Under the pieces are notes generated by a model, which saw nothing but the letters and a program-made list of their open reading frames with translations, searched no databases and had not been told where the DNA came from. Shown here piece by piece: positions 15,902-25,398 of a stretch of DNA of 39,155 bases. The DNA is taken from assembly GCA_964560425.1 (NCBI GenBank), contig CAZLLE010000037.1, forward strand, positions 1 through 39,155. The letters are read 5' to 3'. The stretch's first letter is position 1, and every line of letters starts with the position of its first letter. The translations under genes were made by a program, and so were the position numbers. This stretch comes from CAZLLE01 sp964560425 (GTDB taxonomy: Bacteria > Campylobacterota > Campylobacteria > Campylobacterales > QNZT01).

Positions 15902-17695
15902 TTAATCTAGTTTTAGAACTGTTAAAAATGCCTCTTGTGGAAGTTGTACTTTTCCTATAGATTTCATTCTCTTTTTACCCGCTTTCTGCTTTTCAAGGAG
16001 TTTTCTTTTTCTTGTGATATCTCCACCATAACATTTTGCCGTTACATTTTTGCCCATAGATTTGACAGTTTCACGAGCGATGACTTTATTTCCAATACTA
16101 GCTTGAACTGCCACTTCAAAAAGTTGTCTAGGAATAAGCTCTTTCATCTGTTTTACAAAGTCTCTTCCTTTACTCATAGCTTTTGAGCTTGGAACTATGA
16201 TTGAGAGAGCATCAACAACTTCTCTTGCTACTTTAATATCAAGTTGTACAAGATCACCCTCTCTATATCCACTTAGTTCATAATCAAATGAGGCGTAACC
16301 TTTTGTTACTGATTTTAGTTTGTCATAAAAATCCATCACTATCTCATTCATTGGTATAGAGTACTCTAGTAAAACTCTTTCAGGGTTGAGATAATCCATT
16401 TTTTCTTGAATACCTCTTTTTTCATTGACTAGATTAATTACATTTCCCAAAAATTCGCTAGGAGTTATGATAGTTGCCTTTACATATGGTTCACTAATAT
16501 ATTGTCGTTTATTTATTGGTGGTAGTTCACTTGGATTTTGTATACTTATTTCAGTACCATCATTCATCATAATTTTATAAATTACAGTTGGTGCAGTGGC
16601 TATTAGATCAAGTCCAAACTCTCTCTCTAATCTCTCTTTGATCACTTCCATATGAAGCATTCCCAAAAATCCTACACGAAAACCAAAACCAAGAGCTACA
16701 GAAGTTTCAGGCTCATAAGAGATTGATGAATCATTTAATTTTAGTTTATCCAAAGCATCTCTAAGATCTTCAAATTTATCAGTCTCTATTGGATAGATAC
16801 CAGCAAAAACAAAAGCTTTTGCCTCTTCAAAACCTTCAATTATATTTTCAGTTGGATTTTTTGCATCGGTTATGGTGTCACCTACTTGTACATCACTCAC
16901 TGTTTTTAGACCCAAAGATACTATTCCAATCTCTCCAGTTTTGATAGATTTTGTGTTTACTGGCTTGAGTGGATGTGGGTATGTTAGAGATAAAATTTCA
17001 TGTTTTTTATTTGTTCCCATGACAAGTACCTCTTGCCCTTTTTTGATCTCTCCATCATAAACTCTCACAAGAGCCAAAGCTCCAAGATAGTTATCAAACC
17101 AACTATCATAAATAAGAGCTTTTGTAGGAGCATTTTCATCACCATTTGGAGCTGGAATTCGATCAACAATAGCATCAAGAAGTTCAGTAATACCTACTCC
17201 TGCTTTTGCACTTGTCTCTATTGCTTCAGTACAATCTAATCCTATAGTGTGTTCTATCTCCTCTTTTACCTTATCAGGATCTGCGGCAGGAAGATCAATC
17301 TTGTTGATGACTGGTAAAAGTTCTAGATCATTCTCTAATGCAATATATACATTAGCAATAGTCTGAGCTTCTACCCCTTGTGCTGCGTCAACAATGAGTA
17401 AAGCTCCCTCACTTGATGCCAAAGATCGACTAACTTCGTATGAAAAATCGACATGCCCAGGGGTATCTATAAGATTTAGTGTGTATATCTGCCCATCTTT
17501 TTCATAGTTTAATCTTACACTTTGTGCTTTGATGGTAATACCACGCTCTTTTTCGATATCCATGGTATCCATGACTTGTGAACTCATCTCTCTATTTGTA
17601 ATAGCACCACACTCTTGAATAAGTCTATCTGCTAATGTACTTTTGCCATGATCTATATGTGCAATAATTGAGAAATTTCTTATATTTTCTTGCAT
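15902..17695 (-). CDS. lepA: Elongation factor 4 (LepA)
   Basis: This 597-aa protein is the usual length for LepA, a ribosomal GTPase. G motifs are IIAHIDHGKST (G1, about residues 9-19), ERGITI (G2 region), DTPGHVDF (G3), NKIDLP (G4) and SAKAG (G5). The C-terminal half carries the LepA-specific domain, with GGDITRKRKLLEKQKAGKKR near the end, and no domain IV of EF-G. The ATG has GAGGACAG just upstream and follows the prs stop by nine bases, so the two genes are co-transcribed. Confidence 0.97.
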   Translation of the reverse strand: MQENIRNFSIIAHIDHGKSTLADRLIQECGAITNREMSSQVMDTMDIEKERGITIKAQSVRLNYEKDGQIYTLNLIDTPGHVDFSYEVSRSLASSEGALLIVDAAQGVEAQTIANVYIALENDLELLPVINKIDLPAADPDKVKEEIEHTIGLDCTEAIETSAKAGVGITELLDAIVDRIPAPNGDENAPTKALIYDSWFDNYLGALALVRVYDGEIKKGQEVLVMGTNKKHEILSLTYPHPLKPVNTKSIKTGEIGIVSLGLKTVSDVQVGDTITDAKNPTENIIEGFEEAKAFVFAGIYPIETDKFEDLRDALDKLKLNDSSISYEPETSVALGFGFRVGFLGMLHMEVIKERLEREFGLDLIATAPTVIYKIMMNDGTEISIQNPSELPPINKRQYISEPYVKATIITPSEFLGNVINLVNEKRGIQEKMDYLNPERVLLEYSIPMNEIVMDFYDKLKSVTKGYASFDYELSGYREGDLVQLDIKVAREVVDALSIIVPSSKAMSKGRDFVKQMKELIPRQLFEVAVQASIGNKVIARETVKSMGKNVTAKCYGGDITRKRKLLEKQKAGKKRMKSIGKVQLPQEAFLTVLKLD

Positions 17696-17704
17696 CTGTC
17701 CTCT

Positions 17705-18634
17705 TTAATTAAAAAGCCCGTTTACGCTTTCATTGTGATATATTCTTCTAATAACCTCTCCAAAAAGTTGTGTAACAGAGAGGACGGTTATTTTATCACA
17801 TTTTTGTGTCAAAGGTATAGTATCTGTGACAACAAGTTCATCAAGTTCACCATCATTGATTCGATCATAAGCTGGACCACTCAATACTGGATGTGTACAA
17901 AAAGCCATTGCACTTGTTGCCCCCGCTTTTTTAAGTGCTGCAGCTGCTTTGACCATTGTTCCTGCTGTATCAATCATATCATCAATCAAAATGACATCTT
18001 TTCCTTCAACATTTCCAATGATATTCATCACTTCACTCTCATTGGCTTTCTCTCGTCTTTTATCAACGATAACAATCTCCAAACCCATGTGCTTTGCAAA
18101 GTTTCTAGCTCTAGCAACTCCACCAATATCAGGACTTGCAATAATAGGATTTTTTAGATTTTTTCTTTGAAGGTAATCTTTGAATACAATAGAACCATAT
18201 AGATTATCTACAGGAATATCAAAAAAGCCTTGAATTTGACCAGCATGAAGATCAACAGTAACAACTCTATCAATACCCGCAGTCTCAAATAGATTTGCTA
18301 CTAATTTTGCAGTAATAGGAACACGAGGTGCCGCTTTTCTATCTTGTCTTGCATATCCAAAATATGGAACAATCGCCGTAATAGAGTTGGCAGAGCTTCT
18401 TTTTAGTGCATCTGTCATAATCAATAGTTCCATTAAGTTTGCATTTGCTGGAGCACAAGTTGATTGGATAATAAAAACATCTCTACCTCTTACACTTTCA
18501 CTAATTTGAATACTAATCTCTCCATCACTAAATCTTTTGATTGTTGCTTCTGAAAGAGACATAGATAAATATTTAGCAATTGATTTTGAAAACTCTGTAT
18601 TTGCAGTACCAGAAAAGACTTTATAGCCACGCAT
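17705..18634 (-). CDS. prs: Ribose-phosphate pyrophosphokinase
   Basis: This 309-aa enzyme makes PRPP from ribose 5-phosphate and ATP for nucleotide, His and Trp synthesis. Visible landmarks are the SGTANTEFSKSIAKYL start, YFGYARQDRK, VVTVDLHAGQIQGFFDIP (catalytic His and flexible loop area), and the PRPP-binding loop VILIDDMIDTAGTM. It is full length and in the class I form. AAGGG lies six bases before the ATG. It is the first gene of a unit with lepA. Confidence 0.97.
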   Translation of the reverse strand: MRGYKVFSGTANTEFSKSIAKYLSMSLSEATIKRFSDGEISIQISESVRGRDVFIIQSTCAPANANLMELLIMTDALKRSSANSITAIVPYFGYARQDRKAAPRVPITAKLVANLFETAGIDRVVTVDLHAGQIQGFFDIPVDNLYGSIVFKDYLQRKNLKNPIIASPDIGGVARARNFAKHMGLEIVIVDKRREKANESEVMNIIGNVEGKDVILIDDMIDTAGTMVKAAAALKKAGATSAMAFCTHPVLSGPAYDRINDGELDELVVTDTIPLTQKCDKITVLSVTQLFGEVIRRIYHNESVNGLFN

Positions 18635-18725
18635 AAAGAACCCTTATGAAAAATTTTCATTTATTCTATAGAAAACTTACTTTAACTTAGTAAAGTCTAA
18701 TTTTAAGTGTTTTAAGTAGATAATT

Positions 18726-21128
18726 TCATCGTCTACTTTCCCATAATATTGCCAACTCTAAATTATAGATATCAGCTCTTCTAGGCTTGATAAAAAACTC
18801 CTCAATTTCATAATTTTCTAGATCAAAATTTAGCTCAATCTTATCAATCTCTGTTTTGAGCTCCTCTTGAACTTCATATATATCGTTTTCTATCTCTTCT
18901 ATTAAATCTTTTGCTCTTTGCACATCATCTTTTTCACGATATAAGGCTCCTGCACTTCTCATAGCTGTTCCTGCTCTTGAAGTGGTGCTTCTTGAAAAAG
19001 ATTTTCTTCCTGTAAATGCAGAGAGTATTGTCATTCCAAAAGAGAGTATAGTATCTGTTGTTTTTGAGCTTACATCTGCCTCCTCTTTTGCTAGTTTTGC
19101 CTCTGCTCTAGTTAATTTTTTTTCTAATATATTTTGTTGTTTTGCAAATTTTGTCTCTAGCTTTTCGATCTTTTGCTCTTTTTTATCTTTGAGAAGATCT
19201 AAAGCTCTAAGTTGAAAATCTTGTTTACTTTCATGAAGCTTAGATTCTAATTTGAGAGATTTATATCTATATAATTTTAATCTTTTATTGTGATAGAGAT
19301 AGTTTGAAAACTCTTTGCTAAGAGATCTAAAATCTTTTGCTTCTAATATAAAAGATGGAAGTGGCTCATAGTTACCACTATCTGGTGCATTCATGAAGTA
19401 GAGTTCAAAATCATCATTATTTATCTCTTCATCTCTCCATTCAATTTTTTTTGCATCTTCTGATAGATAATATTTGAAATAGTAACTCTCTTCATAATCT
19501 ATCTCTCTTCTTGTATCATAAAACTTGACACTACTATTTGCTAATAAATATGGTGTGAAATATTGAGTATCTTGAGTATTTGTATCTATATAAAAAAATT
19601 GATCTATTTTTTCTGAAAGAGCAGGGCGTGGTAAATTTGTAGTAGTTGTCTCTTTTTTTGTGGGGTGGCTCATAAATGTTTGTACTGATATTTCTCTATT
19701 TTTCAAAGCCTCTTTTTTATCTTTCATAAGTCTTGCTATCTCTGGTTTGGATATAGGACCTTTTAGATATGACATGACCCATCTTGTAGAGAAGAGTTCT
19801 ATCTCATCTCTATGTGCACTTTTAAATAGAAATACTCTTTTTTTGAGATTTGATAAAAGTTGGCTTATCTCTTTTTTGTCCATAGCATTATCGCCACTTT
19901 TGAGTAGACCATCAATTACACGATCAATATCTTGTTTTGTTTGTAATCTTCCAATAAACCATGATCCAATATTTGAGAGTCCTTTATAATCCAAATCCAC
20001 AGGATTTTGAGTAGATAGGGTGATATTGATACCAAATGCTCTAGCTTGTTTTAGAAGTAGAAGCATTGGACTTTTTGATGGAGGATTAGAAGTAGAAGGA
20101 AAAAATCCATAAATTTCATCCATGTATAACATCGCCCTAAGTGATGATGTACCGCTCTGTTTTCTCATCCAACTGATGAATTTATTCAAAAATAGAGTCA
20201 CAAAAAACATTCTCTCATTATCATTTAGATGTGCGATTGAGAGTATTGATACACGAGGTTTTAGATCATCTGTATATAAAAGGGATTGAATATCAAGACT
20301 CTCACCTTTAATCCATGACTCAAATGAGGGACTAGCTAATACATTATTTAAAAGCATTGCCAACTTTAACCTCTCATTTTGAGGATAAAAACTTTGAAGT
20401 GGTAATACCCCTATTTTTTCAAATGGAGGTGAAGCTACATGACCTATAAGAGATTCAAGGCTCAAATTTATATCTTTTTTCCAAAAATAGCTAAATATAG
20501 AGGAGAGGAGCAGAAACTCTTTGCTTGTAAGTGGATCTGCTTTGATATTGACTAGAGCCAAAAGAGATGTTACTGTAGAGTTTAACATATAAGAGAAGGT
20601 ATCAGAATCAGCAATAGATTCAGCCGAAGGAGCATCAAAACTACTCAAAATTGATATAGATATTCCAGATGAACTCCCTGGTGTGTAGATTGTAAAATCA
20701 GCTCCATTTTTATATTTTTTGACTCTCTCTCTGCTTTGTCCCCAGCTCTCTATCCCCTTTTCCCACATTTGAGCTGTTTGAGTGGCTAAGGTAGGGATAT
20801 CTATCTCTTTTTTTTGAGCTTCATGAGGATCTATCCATGGTTCAAATTTTTTGGGATCAAAATCATCAAATGCCAAGAGAAGATTGCCCATATCTCCTTT
20901 TGGGTCTATAATGATAGAGGGTATTTTATCTAGTACTGCCTCTTCTATCATGGATATTCCAAGTCCTGTTTTACCGCTTCCCGTCATTCCTATAATTGCT
21001 GAGTGAGTTGTGAGATTTTTGTTTTTCACCAAAAGTAGATTATCTGTTTTCTCTTGAGTCTTTTTATCTAGCTCTCGTCCTAGATAAAAGATGCCTAATT
21101 TCTCATATATATCTGTTAAATTTGTCAT
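18726..21128 (-). CDS. HerA/FtsK-like ATP-binding protein
   Basis: The 800-aa protein has Walker A GMTGSGKTGL (residues 47-56), then IIIDPKGDMGNLLLAF (the DPKGD typical of HerA/VirB4-type pumps), and a Walker B-like YMDEIYGFFP. STQNPVDLDYKG and IGRLQTKQD fit the sensor/arginine-finger region. The last third is a different domain with a strong Lys/Glu/Ala coiled coil (about 640-700) and a basic Ser/Arg stretch. It belongs to a broad family of HerA-like ATPases whose cellular role is unclear (DNA or protein translocation). Its ATG overlaps the stop codon of mnmA by four bases (ATGA), so it is translated after mnmA. No nuclease partner (NurA) is nearby. Confidence 0.75.
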   Translation of the reverse strand: MTNLTDIYEKLGIFYLGRELDKKTQEKTDNLLLVKNKNLTTHSAIIGMTGSGKTGLGISMIEEAVLDKIPSIIIDPKGDMGNLLLAFDDFDPKKFEPWIDPHEAQKKEIDIPTLATQTAQMWEKGIESWGQSRERVKKYKNGADFTIYTPGSSSGISISILSSFDAPSAESIADSDTFSYMLNSTVTSLLALVNIKADPLTSKEFLLLSSIFSYFWKKDINLSLESLIGHVASPPFEKIGVLPLQSFYPQNERLKLAMLLNNVLASPSFESWIKGESLDIQSLLYTDDLKPRVSILSIAHLNDNERMFFVTLFLNKFISWMRKQSGTSSLRAMLYMDEIYGFFPSTSNPPSKSPMLLLLKQARAFGINITLSTQNPVDLDYKGLSNIGSWFIGRLQTKQDIDRVIDGLLKSGDNAMDKKEISQLLSNLKKRVFLFKSAHRDEIELFSTRWVMSYLKGPISKPEIARLMKDKKEALKNREISVQTFMSHPTKKETTTTNLPRPALSEKIDQFFYIDTNTQDTQYFTPYLLANSSVKFYDTRREIDYEESYYFKYYLSEDAKKIEWRDEEINNDDFELYFMNAPDSGNYEPLPSFILEAKDFRSLSKEFSNYLYHNKRLKLYRYKSLKLESKLHESKQDFQLRALDLLKDKKEQKIEKLETKFAKQQNILEKKLTRAEAKLAKEEADVSSKTTDTILSFGMTILSAFTGRKSFSRSTTSRAGTAMRSAGALYREKDDVQRAKDLIEEIENDIYEVQEELKTEIDKIELNFDLENYEIEEFFIKPRRADIYNLELAILWESRR

Positions 21129-22153
21129 GCCAATTCTCCTATTATCCAGCTTGAACCGATTACCTTTTGATTATCATAAAAAACTGCTGCTTGACCAGGG
21201 GCTAAGCCTTGTATATGTTCATCAAGAGTAACTACTGCTTTATTATCTTTTATATCCACCTCACACTCTATTTTGGGGCTTCTATATCGTATTTTTACAC
21301 TACATCTAAATTTATCTCCATCAACAAAAAGATTTATATTATCTACCTCAAACTTTTGTACATCTAACTCATCTCTTTTTCCAACAACAATTTGATTTTT
21401 TATAGCATCAATAGATAATACATAGTGAGGTTCATGAGCTACTTTGAGAGTAAAACCTTTTCTTTTGCCTATTGTATAGTGCATATAACCTCTATGTTTG
21501 CCAATTATTTCGCCTTGTTTATTTAGTACATCTCCAGGGAGATCAACTTTGATATGATCTTGCAAAACATCAAGATATGTATTTTCCACAAAACATATTT
21601 CACTACTCTCTTTTTGTGAAGCAAAAGATTTTAATATCTCTATATTGGAGGCTATCTTTTTGACATCCTCTTTGATCATATCTCCTAATGGAAAAATTAC
21701 AGATGAAAGTGCCTCTTTTTTAACATTTGACAAAAAATAGCTCTGATCTTTTGTGTGATCTTTTGCTTCAGTTATAAAGCCATCTTCTATTTTTGCATAG
21801 TGTCCTGTAGCTAATAGATCAAATCCCTTATCTTTTGTAAAGTCCAATAACGCACCTAATTTTATAGTACGATTGCACAGTACACATGGGTTGGGAGTTA
21901 GCCCTTTTTGATAAGTTTGTATAAATGGGGTAAATACATTTTGATCAAATTCTGTAGAGAGATCAAGTATATGATATTTGATATTTAAAAAGTTTGCAAC
22001 TTTTTTTACTTTCTCTATATTGTTTTGATGATAGGTTGGACTATCATGAAACTTCATATAGACACCTTCAATAAGGTATCCCTTTTTTTGTAAAAGATAA
22101 GCGACAACAGTAGAATCTACCCCACCACTCATCGCAACCATGATTTTTTTCAT
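21125..22153 (-). CDS. mnmA: tRNA-specific 2-thiouridylase MnmA
   Basis: This 342-aa enzyme thiolates U34 of tRNA-Lys, Glu and Gln. The PP-loop AMSGGVDST (residues 7-15) adenylates the uridine. Cys93 in NPCVLCNR and Cys187 in SSEICFVEN occupy the two catalytic cysteine positions. ATGHYAKI (115-122) and GLAPGQAAVFY near the end are also typical. It is slightly short but in range. The start has only a weak ribosome-binding site. The following HerA-like gene overlaps its stop by four bases. Confidence 0.95.
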   Translation of the reverse strand: MKKIMVAMSGGVDSTVVAYLLQKKGYLIEGVYMKFHDSPTYHQNNIEKVKKVANFLNIKYHILDLSTEFDQNVFTPFIQTYQKGLTPNPCVLCNRTIKLGALLDFTKDKGFDLLATGHYAKIEDGFITEAKDHTKDQSYFLSNVKKEALSSVIFPLGDMIKEDVKKIASNIEILKSFASQKESSEICFVENTYLDVLQDHIKVDLPGDVLNKQGEIIGKHRGYMHYTIGKRKGFTLKVAHEPHYVLSIDAIKNQIVVGKRDELDVQKFEVDNINLFVDGDKFRCSVKIRYRSPKIECEVDIKDNKAVVTLDEHIQGLAPGQAAVFYDNQKVIGSSWIIGELA

Positions 22154-22261
22154 TTTGTTCTGCTTTTTAGGTAGATTTTACCAAATTTTTGTAAAATTTT
22201 TCTTTTCTACAGCAAAAAGATAGCATAATTATAGATATAGAAATTGGGAGGTGTCAGTTTA

Positions 22262-22399
22262 ATGTTTTTTATTAAATATTTTATTATAAATCCCATAAAA
22301 TCGCTATTTGAGTTTTTAAAATTTGGCTTGACTTCTGTGGGACTTGCTCTATTTATTCTATTTTTAATCAGTATTATCAGCCACATGTTTTATAGGTAA
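22262..22399 (+). CDS. Possible small membrane protein (45 aa)
   Basis: An ORF of 45 codons begins ten bases after a perfect GGGAGG (22246-22251). It encodes a short basic head (MFFIKYFIINPIKSLFEFLK) and one strongly hydrophobic segment (GLALFILFLISII, about residues 27-39). This is the usual form of small single-pass membrane proteins. It lies alone in the 270-bp gap between mnmA and the DUF1703-type gene, opposite in strand to both. I do not recognise it. The good ribosome-binding site is the main evidence. Confidence 0.4.
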   Translation: MFFIKYFIINPIKSLFEFLKFGLTSVGLALFILFLISIISHMFYR

Positions 22400-22423
22400 A
22401 AGTTATGTTGGTGAGATAGGTTT

Positions 22424-23950
22424 TTATACCTTCTCCCAAACAAATTTTTTCACACTTCTACTCTTTTTATCAAAATTAATTCCTATTATATAGACCTCTC
22501 CACTATATTTTTCATAATATTTTTTCTCTTTTATCTGAGCCAATGGATCTTCATCACTCACTTTAAATTCAAAGATATATGTAAAATCATCAAACTTCAC
22601 ACTAAGATCAATTCTACCCTTATTGGTAACATCTTCAGCTATTACCTCCACGCCCAAACTCATAAAATATGCATACAGTACAGAAGCATAAAAGCCTTCA
22701 TAAGAGGATATATAATTGTTTGTAAAATTGTTATAAGCGATACTTGCAAATAGTTTTGTAATAGTCTCTTTTAGATTTTCTAGATCAGCCTCTTCAAAAC
22801 TATCCCAAAGATTATCACCCACACGATTTTTTTCTACTATATCAACTAGATCATTCAAAATATAGTCAAAAAAGCTCATTTTCACCTCTAGGTTTGGAAA
22901 CCTCATGATATATTTAAATCTATTTCTTTTTCTTTTGACCTCTTTGATTGTCAAATATCCAGCTTGAAACATAATTGTCTCTAGTCTTAGATTTTCAATA
23001 TCAAAACTATTAGTTAGTGTCTCATCTAGTTCAATGTCTTTAAAATTTGGCAAAAAGTATCGGTTTTGTTTTATTAAGTTGATTAAAAATGTTGGTGTTC
23101 CAGTCTCAAACCAATAGTTATTATAAGTTTTATCTTTATTGATAAAGAGTAATATATCAAACGGATTATAGACCTTATCACCTAGAAAATTATAGCCGTT
23201 GTACCATTTTTTTAGCTCAGCTAAATCTACACCTTCTAGATAATCAATAAAACTCGTCTCTATATCATTTTGAGTATATCCACATATATTTCCATATCTT
23301 TTATCCAAACTTATATCAGTTAAGTTATTTAATCCTGAAAAGATAGATGCTTTTGAAAATTTTGATACACCAGTCAAAAAAGCAAACTTTATATATTGGT
23401 CACTATCTTTGATTTTTGTATAAAAGTCTCTAATACCATCTCTAATTATTTTTGCCTGTTCTATATTAGTTAGATTGTCTAATATTGGTTTGTCATATTC
23501 ATCTATAAGGATTACTACTTTTTGGTTGTATTTGAGATAAGCTTTTTCAATAAGCTCTGCAAAACATATAGTCGCACTCTCCTTTTGCTCACAACTAATA
23601 TCCAATCTTTTCTGATTAGAATTTAAGATATGAAAAAGCTCTTGTGATAAACTCTCTAGTGATCTTATTCCTCCAGAAAAGCTAATCTTGATTACAGGAT
23701 ATTTTTTGCTCCAATCATACTTATCATAAATATACAACCCCTCAAACAGCTCTTTTTTAGCCTCAAAGATATTGTGAAGCGTATCTAAAAATAGGGATTT
23801 ACCAAATCTTCTTGGACGAGAGAGAAAAACATAACTATTATTCTCTATGATATCTAATGCTATTTCTGTTTTATCTATATATAAATAGTTACCTTCTCTA
23901 ACTTTATTAAATGTCTGTATGCCTATTGGTAGTTTTTTGAGTTTATTCAT
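22424..23950 (-). CDS. AAA-ATPase-like / PD-(D/E)XK nuclease family protein (DUF1703 type)
   Basis: The protein opens with LPIGIQTFNKVREGNYLYID and then SRPRRFGKSLFLDTL, the modified Walker A of the AAA-ATPase-like group. VVILIDEYDKPIL is the Walker B. The C-terminal part ends with VIAEDVTNKGRIDLSV and YIFEFKV, the acidic/lysine core of a PD-(D/E)XK fold. Such proteins are common and often variable in copy number. Their function is not settled. I place the start at the ATG at 23950, which has GGGGAT just upstream, rather than the in-frame ATG at 23974, which would put that site inside the gene. Confidence 0.88.
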   Translation of the reverse strand: MNKLKKLPIGIQTFNKVREGNYLYIDKTEIALDIIENNSYVFLSRPRRFGKSLFLDTLHNIFEAKKELFEGLYIYDKYDWSKKYPVIKISFSGGIRSLESLSQELFHILNSNQKRLDISCEQKESATICFAELIEKAYLKYNQKVVILIDEYDKPILDNLTNIEQAKIIRDGIRDFYTKIKDSDQYIKFAFLTGVSKFSKASIFSGLNNLTDISLDKRYGNICGYTQNDIETSFIDYLEGVDLAELKKWYNGYNFLGDKVYNPFDILLFINKDKTYNNYWFETGTPTFLINLIKQNRYFLPNFKDIELDETLTNSFDIENLRLETIMFQAGYLTIKEVKRKRNRFKYIMRFPNLEVKMSFFDYILNDLVDIVEKNRVGDNLWDSFEEADLENLKETITKLFASIAYNNFTNNYISSYEGFYASVLYAYFMSLGVEVIAEDVTNKGRIDLSVKFDDFTYIFEFKVSDEDPLAQIKEKKYYEKYSGEVYIIGINFDKKSRSVKKFVWEKV

Positions 23951-24008
23951 CAAATCCCCTTTTCCTTCATCCATTATAACATGAAGTTTATAGTAGAATT
24001 TTGTCTAT

Positions 24009-24569
24009 CTATCTTTGAACCTCTTCGTAATATGTGTCAATTTTTGAGATTTTGCCTTTCATGACGATATTGGCTAATTCATCACATCTCTCATTTTCTA
24101 CTATATTTGCATGTCCTTTTACCCAGTAGAAATTTATCTTTTGTTGATCTATTAATGCTAAAAGCTCTTTCCAGAGATCGATATTTTTTGCCTCTTCTTT
24201 GTTTGATTTAATCCAACTGTTTTTTTGCCACTTTTTTGCCCAGCCTAAATTTATGGCATCTATTACATATTTGGAATCACTAAAAACAGATATAGGAATA
24301 GAGGATGATTTTATGCTTTTGAGTGCTTCGATAATAGCCAAGAGTTCCATTCTATTATTGGTCGTCTCTCTAAATCCTCCAGATATCTCTTTTCTGATGA
24401 TAGTACCATCTTTTAAAAATTGTAATACTGCACCATATCCGCCTTTACCTGGATTTCCCAAAGCTCCGCCATCTGTGAATATGATTATATTTTTTTTCTC
24501 CAAAAGTTGATTTACAAATTTTTGATTTTCTTCATTGTTATAAGAGTAAAGGTTCTTTCTTTTAGCCAT
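24009..24569 (-). CDS. rnhA: Ribonuclease HI
   Basis: This 186-aa protein degrades RNA in RNA-DNA hybrids. The catalytic carboxylates are visible: Asp33 (FTDGGALGNPG), Glu75 (NNRMELLAI), Asp98 (SDSKYVIDA) and Asp163 (ERCDELA), plus His153 (KGHANIVENE). An N-terminal extension of about 25 residues precedes the RNase H core. Its ATG overlaps the fliY stop by eight bases, so it is the last gene of the flagellar operon and is translationally coupled. Confidence 0.95.
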   Translation of the reverse strand: MAKRKNLYSYNNEENQKFVNQLLEKKNIIIFTDGGALGNPGKGGYGAVLQFLKDGTIIRKEISGGFRETTNNRMELLAIIEALKSIKSSSIPISVFSDSKYVIDAINLGWAKKWQKNSWIKSNKEEAKNIDLWKELLALIDQQKINFYWVKGHANIVENERCDELANIVMKGKISKIDTYYEEVQR

Positions 24570-25398
24570 TATTTAGTTGAGCCAATCTCTCTTTTGGGCT
24601 TCCAATTTTATCAATCTGTACACCAAAATTACCATCTACAATTACAACTTCACCTTTTGCGATGATTTTATCACCAATCAAAATATCTAAAGGATCATTT
24701 GCCAATTGATCTAGCTCTACAATAGAGCCGATATCCATATTTAGTACATCTTTTAATAAAATAGATTTAGTTCCTATTCTTACCCTTACAGGTAGCTCTA
24801 CATCCATTATTAGGGATATATTTCTTAACTCTTCAGGAGTTAGATTAGCATTTGGTGCTGGTGTATTGCAATCTTCCTTTTGTTTCTTATCTACTATAAA
24901 GTTTGATAAAAAGGCTTTATCTACACCCAATATCATTTGTGCATTTGTAGATGCGATACTTACTTCATAAACCAAAAGTTTATAAGAGCCCGCAAAATTT
25001 GTCTCATTTTCACTCTCAAGTTTAGCATCTTGTATCTCAAATGATAAACTTGGTGAACTTTTATCTGAAGCAATAGAGGTAGATAGAGAACTAAAAATAT
25101 TTGAAGTTATCTCTTTGATTGCATCAAGATCATCTTCGCTCATCTCTTGTTGCTCTTCACCCTCTCCACCCATCATAAGATCGCTCAGGGTTGTTGCAAG
25201 AGATACTGTAAATAATATAATAATTTTTCCACTATGTTCACCCACTACATCAATAGGTATTAATGTTACTGGTGGTGGTATTTGTGTATCATCTGTGACA
25301 AGTTTCTCTTTATCAAAAACGACTTTTGGAGCATGTCCTGTTAAACCTTCAATAATATTCGTTGTCTCATCTTTCAAAAGATCTATAAAGCTAGTCAT
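24562..25398 (-). CDS. fliY: Flagellar motor switch protein FliY
   Basis: The 278-aa protein has a CheC/FliM-like N-terminal part with LSDLMMGGEGEE (about residues 72-83) and an acidic stretch. Its C-terminal SpoA/FliN-type domain begins LIMDVELPVRVRIGTKSI (about 193-210) and ends with GEVVIVDGNFGVQIDKIGS. It builds part of the C-ring that receives CheY-P and reverses rotation. Having FliY next to FliM is characteristic of Campylobacterota. It overlaps fliM and rnhA by eight bases at each side. Confidence 0.93.
   Translation of the reverse strand: MTSFIDLLKDETTNIIEGLTGHAPKVVFDKEKLVTDDTQIPPPVTLIPIDVVGEHSGKIIILFTVSLATTLSDLMMGGEGEEQQEMSEDDLDAIKEITSNIFSSLSTSIASDKSSPSLSFEIQDAKLESENETNFAGSYKLLVYEVSIASTNAQMILGVDKAFLSNFIVDKKQKEDCNTPAPNANLTPEELRNISLIMDVELPVRVRIGTKSILLKDVLNMDIGSIVELDQLANDPLDILIGDKIIAKGEVVIVDGNFGVQIDKIGSPKERLAQLNNG

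Noticed and set aside
17690..18157. 155-codon ORF on the plus strand, Cys- and Ile-rich
   Set aside because: It is antisense to prs, whose protein is clearly conserved through the same stretch. No ribosome-binding site or family match.
18670..18700. Weak stem ACTTTA-TAAAGT between prs and the HerA-like gene
   Set aside because: Only six A/T-rich pairs and no clear T-tract next to it. Too weak in AT-rich DNA to call a terminator.
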